Assembly (NCBI GenBank): GCA_947254895.1
Contig: CAMYEY010000043.1
Coordinates: forward strand, 1-11,301
Origin: an uncultured Clostridia bacterium
GTDB lineage: Bacteria > Bacillota > Clostridia > Saccharofermentanales > DTU023
Length of the DNA stretch: 11,301 bases
Direction: 5' to 3'
The position numbers were made by a program, and so were the translations under genes. Position 1 is the stretch's first letter. Every line of letters begins with the position of its first letter. Below the pieces are notes generated by a model. The model saw only the letters and a program-made list of their open reading frames with translations, was not told where the DNA came from and ran no database searches. This document shows positions 6,024 through 11,301 of this stretch, in pieces.

Positions 6024-6848
6024 GTGAGAGGTGTAGAAAAATTTGATCTGGTAGCTTGTGACCTGGATGGTACCCTTTTTCCTGAAGAGGAGGTGCTGAC
6101 AAACTTCCACTACGAGCTAAGAGACTATATTGCAGAAAAACACATTCCATTTACCTTTGTTTCTGGTAGGTCTTGGCCAGGTTTGAAGCCGCCGATGGAG
6201 TTTTTTAATGTAACTATGCCTGTTGTTGGTAATAATGGCGGGGTGATTTATTTTGATCAGGCTATTGTTTGGTCTAAATCTTACCCGGCAATGAGCGTAA
6301 GAGATGCCATCCTTGAGGCGGATAAGTTAAAAATGGCTATCATCTTTACCGTAGATATGGAAGAATTTGCCTACCGACACGTTCCCTTTATTAAGAAGAG
6401 GGTTGAAGCCTATCAGCGGTATGGTAATGAGTGGCGGCCTAGCTTACAGGAATGGCAGACTTTGAGGATGGACAAGCTGCTAATTATAGATCCTAACCAA
6501 CCTGGTAAAATTGACCAGGTCTTGGCTAAACTGACAAGGCAAGATAGGGAAAAGCTTAATGTTGTTCGATATAATTCCTCTGCTGTTGATATAACGGCTA
6601 AAGGTACTGACAAGGCCCGAGGTCTGCATAGGCTGAAGGGCTTTTTACAGGCAAAGCAGGTGGTCGCATTTGGGGATGGCCTCAATGACATCAGCTTTTT
6701 GCAAGAGGCCGATTTGGGCATTGCGATGGTTAATGCTGATGCTCGGCTCCAGGCTGTGGCTGATCACGTTACTGGTCAAATAGGGCCGGCAGGTATCTTA
6801 GCTGAGTTACGGGAACTTGTTAGCCGAGACATGATTCGGTTGGGATAA
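6024..6848 (+). CDS. Cof-type HAD-IIB phosphatase
   Basis: This 274-residue cytosolic haloacid-dehalogenase-superfamily hydrolase of the Cof (IIB) subfamily probably dephosphorylates sugar phosphates, nucleotides or cofactor intermediates; the exact substrate cannot be read from sequence. Motif I is CDLDGTL with catalytic D13 and D15, motif II is the serine of FVSGRS (S48), motif III is the lysine of GTDKARGL (K197), and motif IV is GDGLND (217-222). The C2 cap lies between motifs II and III. I chose the GTG at 6024, not the upstream in-frame ATG at 5946, because AGGAG (6012-6016) lies seven bases before the GTG, homologues begin just before the DLDGT motif, the extra 26 residues are abnormally Arg-rich, and a candidate promoter falls inside that extension. 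It diverges from thrS. The longer form would be 300 residues. Confidence 0.88.
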   Translation: MRGVEKFDLVACDLDGTLFPEEEVLTNFHYELRDYIAEKHIPFTFVSGRSWPGLKPPMEFFNVTMPVVGNNGGVIYFDQAIVWSKSYPAMSVRDAILEADKLKMAIIFTVDMEEFAYRHVPFIKKRVEAYQRYGNEWRPSLQEWQTLRMDKLLIIDPNQPGKIDQVLAKLTRQDREKLNVVRYNSSAVDITAKGTDKARGLHRLKGFLQAKQVVAFGDGLNDISFLQEADLGIAMVNADARLQAVADHVTGQIGPAGILAELRELVSRDMIRLG

Positions 6849-7070
6849 GTGCAATGATTGCTCCTATTAGCCTCCAATTCACTATGGCCAAGAACAAGTT
6901 GTTTTTTATTCAAAGGGAAATTAACCCATCCCTACCAGTCAAAAAACTCTTTTAGAAGCATTTGCTAAAAGTGCTATTATCATTCATTATACAAGCTACG
7001 TCTGGCGGCAGGTTGTATTGTCCTGCCAAAACTAAGCAGACAGCGGTAAGTAGAACCGAGGGAGAAGACA
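6849..7070. other. Intergenic region upstream of popT with two inverted repeats
   Basis: This region holds no gene that I can see. CTTTTAG (6949-6955) and CTAAAAG (6965-6971) form a 7-base inverted repeat overlapping the likely -35 of popT. GGCAGG (7007-7012) and CCTGCC (7022-7027) form a six-pair hairpin with a nine-base loop inside the predicted popT leader. GCAATGATTGC (6851-6861) is a small palindrome right after the HAD stop, but no T-tract follows, so the HAD transcript has no obvious terminator and may continue into popT. Confidence 0.45.
6962..6990 (+). promoter_or_regulatory. Candidate popT promoter
   Basis: TTGCTA (6962-6967) and CATTAT (6985-6990) are separated by 17 bases. The -35 is embedded in the CTTTTAG/CTAAAAG inverted repeat. 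The predicted leader, about 73 bases, contains the GGCAGG/CCTGCC hairpin. The -10 matches at only four of six positions, so this is tentative. Confidence 0.4.
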
Positions 7071-8027
7071 GTGGTAGAGCAAAGCAAGCAAGGTCCAAGT
7101 AAAAATCACGATTTGCAAAATCAAGGATTGCAGAATGAACCAGGAGGAAGTCCGGACCAAGAAGGGAGAAGGGGGATAGTTGACTGGTTTATCCGTCTCC
7201 TTAAAGGCTTTATCATCGGTTTTGGTGGCATAGTACCTGGCCTTTCTGGTGGTGTTTTATCTGTTATCTTAGGAGTCTATGATCGGGCCATGCGTTTTCT
7301 AGCTAATATCTGCCGCGACTTTATTAAAAATGTCCTCTACTTTATTCCCATTGGTCTGGGTGGTGTTTTAGGTATCCTATTTTTTGCAGGTGTTATTGAG
7401 GCTGCTTTTGGAACCTATGCTGCTCTTTTTACAGCCCTCTTTGTTGGTTTTGTTGCTGGTACCTTGCCATCGATCTATAAAAAAGCTGGTGATAGGGGAA
7501 GAGGGGGTACGGATTATTTGGTTATGGCCTTATCGGCAATTTTTGTTTTCTGTATTATGCTCCTGGGAGAGCAATCTTTTACCCAAGTAGAGCCTAGTCT
7601 TGTCGTTTGGTTTGTCAGCGGGCTTATTGTAGCCCTGGGCTTTATTGTGCCGGGACTCAGTCCATCTAACTTTTTAATCTATTTTGGCCTCTACGATAAG
7701 ATGGCGGCTGGCCTTAAGTCTATAGAATTTTCTGTTATTATTCCCTTGCTCGTTGGAGCTATCGTTTGTGTGATTCTCTTTGCTAAACTGGTGAGTAGAC
7801 TTTTTGATCGGCATTACAGCAAGATGTACCACCTCATTCTAGGCCTAGTTCTAGGGTCGACTTTTGCGATTTTCCCAACGGTTATTTTCCCGGCCTTTAG
7901 CCCGGGTCAGCTTGCCGCTATGGGACTGCCTTTAGCCTTAGCTCTGCTGGTCAGTCTCCTATTATTTGGCCTAGGAATTGTTATATCTTATCTGTTTAGC
8001 AAACTTGAAGATAAGTATGAGCGGTAG
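7071..8027 (+). CDS. popT: DUF368 / PopT-family undecaprenyl-phosphate transporter
   Basis: This 318-residue integral membrane protein belongs to the DUF368 family. Members called PopT have been shown to help return undecaprenyl phosphate across the cytoplasmic membrane, recycling the carrier used for peptidoglycan and other surface polymers; the role here is transferred by family. Two internal repeats carry the family motif: IVPGLSGGVLSVILGVY (54-70) and FIVPGLSPSNFLIYFGLY (191-208), each in a re-entrant or membrane helix. About eight hydrophobic segments fill residues 44-310. The first 36 residues are a hydrophilic Gln/Asn/Gly-rich tail, unusual for the family and probably cytoplasmic. The GTG start has GGAG (7061-7064) six bases upstream. 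It converges with murE, with four bases between the stop codons and no terminator visible. The second motif has SPSN where many members have SGS. Confidence 0.85.
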   Translation: MVEQSKQGPSKNHDLQNQGLQNEPGGSPDQEGRRGIVDWFIRLLKGFIIGFGGIVPGLSGGVLSVILGVYDRAMRFLANICRDFIKNVLYFIPIGLGGVLGILFFAGVIEAAFGTYAALFTALFVGFVAGTLPSIYKKAGDRGRGGTDYLVMALSAIFVFCIMLLGEQSFTQVEPSLVVWFVSGLIVALGFIVPGLSPSNFLIYFGLYDKMAAGLKSIEFSVIIPLLVGAIVCVILFAKLVSRLFDRHYSKMYHLILGLVLGSTFAIFPTVIFPAFSPGQLAAMGLPLALALLVSLLLFGLGIVISYLFSKLEDKYER

Positions 8028-8031
8028 AAGG

Positions 8032-9624
8032 TTAGCAATCCTGATCCCACCGGGTGACGGCAGCTTTGGCCAGTTCTATATCGGACGGATAGGGAAGGGA
8101 TTTGCCCTTTTGCATCATGGAGTTTTCGTGTCCCCTGCCCAGAAGTAAAATTAAGACTTTTTGTTCTCGGTCCCGAATGGTTTGTTCGGCCAGCTTGAAG
8201 GCCTCCTGAATTGCAGCTCGACGGTCTTGGACCTCAATCCAATTTCCTGCACCCTCATTGATGCTTGCCGCAATTTCCTGGTTAATTTGCGTTTGGTCAT
8301 CTAGGTTGGCGTTGTCATCCGTTAGTACACAGAGGTCTGCAAAACGGCCTGCAACTTGGCCCAATTCGGCTCGACGATTTTTAGCCTTGCCACCTACAGA
8401 GCCAAAAACGGCTATCAGGTAGTGGTCGGGATAGTTATCTTTGCTGAACTTAAAGACTTCTTCAAAGCTTAGCTTATTGTGGGCGAAGTCTACCAAACAG
8501 TTGAGTTTAGCATCTCGGCTGCTGAAGATTTCCATTCGGCCGGGGATCTTGACTCGGTTTATACCTTCTACGATGGCTTCTGCACTAAGACCCAGTTGGT
8601 CCGCTACAGCCGAGGAAGCTAGAATATTCTGCAGATTAAATATACCAGGTAAGGGACTCTTACCATCGATAATCCCGTGAGGGGTTTTTAACTTGAAGCG
8701 CATACCGCTGCCGGCTAGTTCATCATGGTCCACGATGTAATAGTCTGCTAGTCGATCCGTCAAAGAAAAAGTGTAGGTTTTGGGAACGGCTTCGAGTTTT
8801 TGCCTGACTTCTTTTCTGGCCAAGAGGCTAGAGTCCACAAAGGCGGATTTACTTTGGGTGAAAATTTTCAACTTGGAGGCCAGGTAATCGTTGAAATCTG
8901 GATGTTCTATGGCTGAGATATGGTCGTTTGAGATATTTAAAAAAATCGATGCTGCAAATTCTATATTGGTTAGCCTATCATATTTTAAGGCTTGAGAAGA
9001 AGCTTCCATTATGACGTAGCTTAGACCGGCCTTGCGGCAGGAGTCTAGGACTTGCATGAGCTCGATAGGCTCTGGAGTGGTGAGGTCGCTGGGTCCGCTT
9101 TTAAAGCCATCAAAACAGGAGATGGTCGATAGGAGACCGACGGGTGGAAGGCCTTGCTTTTCTGCAGCCTGGTCAAGGATACTTTTCAAAATAAAGGCTG
9201 TCGATGACTTTCCCTTGGTACCGGTTATACCGATGATTTTCAGGTCTTTTTGAGGGTAATCCCAAAATAACTCTGCTAGGTAAAAGCTGGCTTTTCGTAT
9301 GTCGGTCTTATCTAAGATGATACAGGGCAGTCCTATAGGATACGGTTTATCGGCCAGGTAAAAAGTTACCCCTTGTTCAATTGCAGATTGGAGATAGGCT
9401 TCCTTAAACTGCTTGCCCTTGCAGATGAAAAAGTAGTCACGTCCGCTTTGGAGAGAGTTATAAGCTAAGCCGGAAAAACGAAGAGAACCCATAGAAGAGG
9501 TTCTTAGTTCTGGATCTAGGCCGTCTTGTGACCTATATATATGACCATCGGGCAGGTGAACTTGGAAATTAAGACCCTCCGAGTCTAGTTTGGTGATGAT
9601 TTGTTCTAGGCTAATTTTTGACAT
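8032..9624 (-). CDS. murE: UDP-MurNAc-tripeptide synthetase (MurE), probably not DAP-type
   Basis: This 530-residue cytosolic Mur ligase adds the third amino acid to UDP-MurNAc-L-Ala-D-Glu in peptidoglycan precursor synthesis. Visible signatures are the ATP P-loop GITGTKGKSST (132-142), TTPEP (182-186), MEASSQAL (206-213), SNDH (232-235), the carbamylated-lysine segment YLASKLKIF with K251, NLQN (330-333), PGRME (361-365), VDFAHN (378-383) and GRGHE (496-500). The substrate-recognition place, DNPR in diaminopimelate enzymes, reads DNAN (437-440): the Arg that binds DAP is absent, arguing for L-lysine or another residue. The N-terminal uridine-binding DSR motif reads NSL near 56-58. The ATG lies inside the end of the upstream gene (14-base overlap) with only a distant GAGGGGA site, so translation is probably coupled. 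It converges on popT. A paralogous MurE-like ligase cannot be excluded. Confidence 0.88.
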   Translation of the reverse strand: MSKISLEQIITKLDSEGLNFQVHLPDGHIYRSQDGLDPELRTSSMGSLRFSGLAYNSLQSGRDYFFICKGKQFKEAYLQSAIEQGVTFYLADKPYPIGLPCIILDKTDIRKASFYLAELFWDYPQKDLKIIGITGTKGKSSTAFILKSILDQAAEKQGLPPVGLLSTISCFDGFKSGPSDLTTPEPIELMQVLDSCRKAGLSYVIMEASSQALKYDRLTNIEFAASIFLNISNDHISAIEHPDFNDYLASKLKIFTQSKSAFVDSSLLARKEVRQKLEAVPKTYTFSLTDRLADYYIVDHDELAGSGMRFKLKTPHGIIDGKSPLPGIFNLQNILASSAVADQLGLSAEAIVEGINRVKIPGRMEIFSSRDAKLNCLVDFAHNKLSFEEVFKFSKDNYPDHYLIAVFGSVGGKAKNRRAELGQVAGRFADLCVLTDDNANLDDQTQINQEIAASINEGAGNWIEVQDRRAAIQEAFKLAEQTIRDREQKVLILLLGRGHENSMMQKGKSLPYPSDIELAKAAVTRWDQDC

Positions 9625-11260
9625 CTTTTAAAAAGGTCCCCTCTGGATATTCAGCATTTGGATTCCATAAAATCCATTCATCAAAACCGGCTTCCTGGCT
9701 TGCTCGAATTTGTTCCCTAATCTCATGACCCCCATAAGGCTTGTAGAAACCGGCTGGAAGGTAAGAGGCTGTAAAGGCCTGCAGGTAGGGCCGAATATGG
9801 GCATAACCCTCTTGCTTAATGGCCGGTAGGCCATCGACAAAGGCATCTTTTACAACCCTATAGGGCTCGAGGTCAGGGGCCTCATAGAAGCCGTTGCCTA
9901 TGTATGAACCAACCCCGTTGCCCTGGGCTGCCAAAGAAGCGTTAGCGTAGTGGGAAGGGTAGATCATGGGGCAGATGTTATCGATACCGGTTAAGCCGAT
10001 TCTGGACCAGTTTTGTCCTATGGCTAATCCATCCACTTCTGAGGTCATAACGATTGAAAAAAGATCTGCTCCGACAGGGATATTTAGCTTATCCTGGATT
10101 TCTATAGCGGCTGTCTGTAAAAAACGATTGATAGCTGAAGCCTTTTCGGGTACCTCGTCGACAGGGCCGTGGTAGGCGGCTGACCCATCCGACGACCCTC
10201 CTGAGGGAAAGCGAACATAGTCAAATTGGATTTCATCTGCACCCAGTTCAATTACTTCTTTGGCTATATCGATAAGATATTGCCAGACGGCCGGATTATA
10301 GGGACTAGCAAAGCTACTATTATTTTCTAGGGGGAATAATATAGGCCTTCCATCTTGACTAGAAATACAAAGGTCAGGCCTTTTTTCTGCTAGGGTTGTA
10401 TCCTTGAAACAAACGATTCTAGCGATTACCCGAATGCCGGCAGCATGGCAAGCCTGGTAAATAGCTTTGAGGTCTCGTTTTTCGATAACCGAATTAACCT
10501 CTTTGGCCAGGGGAACTTGGCTATCATAAAGGAGGCCCCAGCTCTCTTTGGCATCAATAACAAAACTATTGACCTCGGTATCCTTAACTGCTTTGAGGTA
10601 GGTATCCAGTTGGTTAGGGTCATAGACATAAATCCCCTTGACCTTATTGTGGCGGAAAGAGGCTTTTTTAGGGCTCTCAGGGAGCTGGCCGAAAAATTTT
10701 TCAGCTTTAACAACTTCTTCCGGAGAGAAAGGGGCTGCCTCATTCAGTTCTCCTTGGGCATTTATATTACTGATTGTGGTTTGGACAGTGGTTGCATAGA
10801 TAAAAGCGTAGCGGTCGGACGCTACAGTGGTCTGGCTACTTTCGATTAAAGCCTGGGTTGTAGAAGGCTCTTTTGGGGGTCCTTTGACCCACAATACTAT
10901 TGCGAAGATGAGGGTAATGGCTAGCAAAAAAACTCCTGCAACGATCCAGAGGTTTTTCTCACGTTTAGGACTAAGCCGGGTTAAAATAGGCTTGGCTTTT
11001 TCCGGAAGCTTGTTTTGGTCAGCTATATGCTTGGTCAGGTCAGCGTTGGCAGACCGGATTCTTTCCCGCCTTTTATTTGATTCGGGACTTTCTTGGTCTA
11101 GGCTTGGCTTGTCTTGTGCCGACTCTGCTTGAGCCCCTGCTTGGTAGACCTTGTTCATGTTTTTTGAGCCGGGTCTCCGTGTTTCCTTGTGCCGAGCGTC
11201 GTTCTTCATGGGCCGATCATACAATAAATTAAGGAATTTCCGCAAGTAAAGGCCTTCCAT
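9611..11260 (-). CDS. Membrane-anchored DUF4015 glycoside-hydrolase-like protein
   Basis: This protein of up to 549 residues has a charged N-terminal cytoplasmic part (1-103, rich in Lys, Arg, Gln and Ser), one membrane segment (about 104-126), a Thr/Ser/Ala-rich linker (about 130-200) and a C-terminal TIM-barrel domain of the DUF4015 putative glycoside hydrolase family (about 207-545). Barrel signatures are VKGIYVYDPNQL, SFVIDAKES (232-240), GIRVIARIVCFKD (275-287), the acidic DEIQFDYVRFP (342-352), PMIYPSHY (431-438), PYLQAFT (491-497) and EWILWNPNAEY (528-538). Topology places the barrel outside the cell, so a cell-wall or polysaccharide target is likely; the substrate is unknown. The start is uncertain: no strong ribosome site precedes the first ATG, the frame is open to the window edge, and later ATGs at codons 18 (11209) and 35 (11158) are possible. 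It overlaps murE by 14 bases. Confidence 0.8.
   Translation of the reverse strand: MEGLYLRKFLNLLYDRPMKNDARHKETRRPGSKNMNKVYQAGAQAESAQDKPSLDQESPESNKRRERIRSANADLTKHIADQNKLPEKAKPILTRLSPKREKNLWIVAGVFLLAITLIFAIVLWVKGPPKEPSTTQALIESSQTTVASDRYAFIYATTVQTTISNINAQGELNEAAPFSPEEVVKAEKFFGQLPESPKKASFRHNKVKGIYVYDPNQLDTYLKAVKDTEVNSFVIDAKESWGLLYDSQVPLAKEVNSVIEKRDLKAIYQACHAAGIRVIARIVCFKDTTLAEKRPDLCISSQDGRPILFPLENNSSFASPYNPAVWQYLIDIAKEVIELGADEIQFDYVRFPSGGSSDGSAAYHGPVDEVPEKASAINRFLQTAAIEIQDKLNIPVGADLFSIVMTSEVDGLAIGQNWSRIGLTGIDNICPMIYPSHYANASLAAQGNGVGSYIGNGFYEAPDLEPYRVVKDAFVDGLPAIKQEGYAHIRPYLQAFTASYLPAGFYKPYGGHEIREQIRASQEAGFDEWILWNPNAEYPEGTFLKDVKN
11216..11245 (-). promoter_or_regulatory. Weak candidate promoter inside the 5' end of the DUF4015 gene
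   Basis: On the minus strand TTGCGG (11240-11245) and TATGAT (11216-11221) are 18 bases apart. If real, transcription would begin near codon 18 of the longest frame, favouring the ATG at 11209 or 11158 as the start. The -35 matches only in TTG, so confidence is low. Confidence 0.25.
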
Positions 11261-11301
11261 TGCCGGATAGGGCCTTGGTTTGGCGATTTTAACAAGATGG
11301 T

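Noticed and set aside
6941..6971. CTTTTAG/CTAAAAG hairpin as a minus-strand terminator (AGTTTTTT follows on that strand)
   Set aside because: The stem is short and AT-rich and no minus-strand gene lies upstream of it; the overlap with the popT -35 is a better explanation.
8441..9253. Plus-strand frames of 73-79 codons opposite murE
   Set aside because: They are antisense to a clear Mur ligase and have no start signals or recognisable motifs.
1..11301. A defence, phage or mobile-element system
   Set aside because: No transposase, integrase, restriction, toxin-antitoxin or CRISPR signature appears in any frame, and gene content and spacing look chromosomal.

Overview
The window looks like chromosomal housekeeping and accessory DNA from a member of the Bacillota, probably a clostridial or related lineage. 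The basis is a threonine T-box leader, a clostridial-type ThrRS, DUF2089, PopT (DUF368) and DUF4015 proteins, strong AGGAG-type ribosome binding sites, and TTG and GTG starts. No rRNA, tRNA, CRISPR array, insertion sequence or phage gene is visible.

Layout. (1) 1-2682: a DUF1275 membrane protein on the minus strand, then a divergent membrane-anchored J-domain protein with its J domain at the C-terminus, which converges on an AIM24/TIGR00266-family gene. (2) 2683-3571: a 308-base intergenic region with a strong promoter, a two-gene operon (DUF2089-type HTH protein plus a 73-residue membrane protein) and a bidirectional terminator shared with thrS. (3) 3600-5850: thrS on the minus strand under a complete T-box leader, with promoter, ACC specifier, canonical antiterminator and competing terminator. 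(4) 5949-6848: a divergent Cof-type HAD phosphatase whose real start is very probably a GTG 26 codons inside the longest reading frame. (5) 6849-11260: popT (undecaprenyl-phosphate transporter family) on plus, converging with a 4-base gap on a minus-strand pair, a membrane-anchored DUF4015 glycoside-hydrolase-like protein followed by a 14-base-overlapping murE.

The right-hand third has a cell-envelope theme: lipid-carrier recycling (PopT), addition of the third stem-peptide residue (MurE) and a probable surface glycan-active protein. The MurE lacks the DNPR signature of diaminopimelate-adding enzymes and carries DNAN at that place, so L-lysine or another amino acid is the more likely substrate. 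The left part is less well understood. The DUF2089 plus small membrane protein pair is the best candidate for a poorly described regulatory module.

I do not see a clearly new multi-gene system. The most useful leads are the MurE substrate motif, the DUF2089 pair, the inverted J-protein architecture, and several unexplained dyads in intergenic regions.
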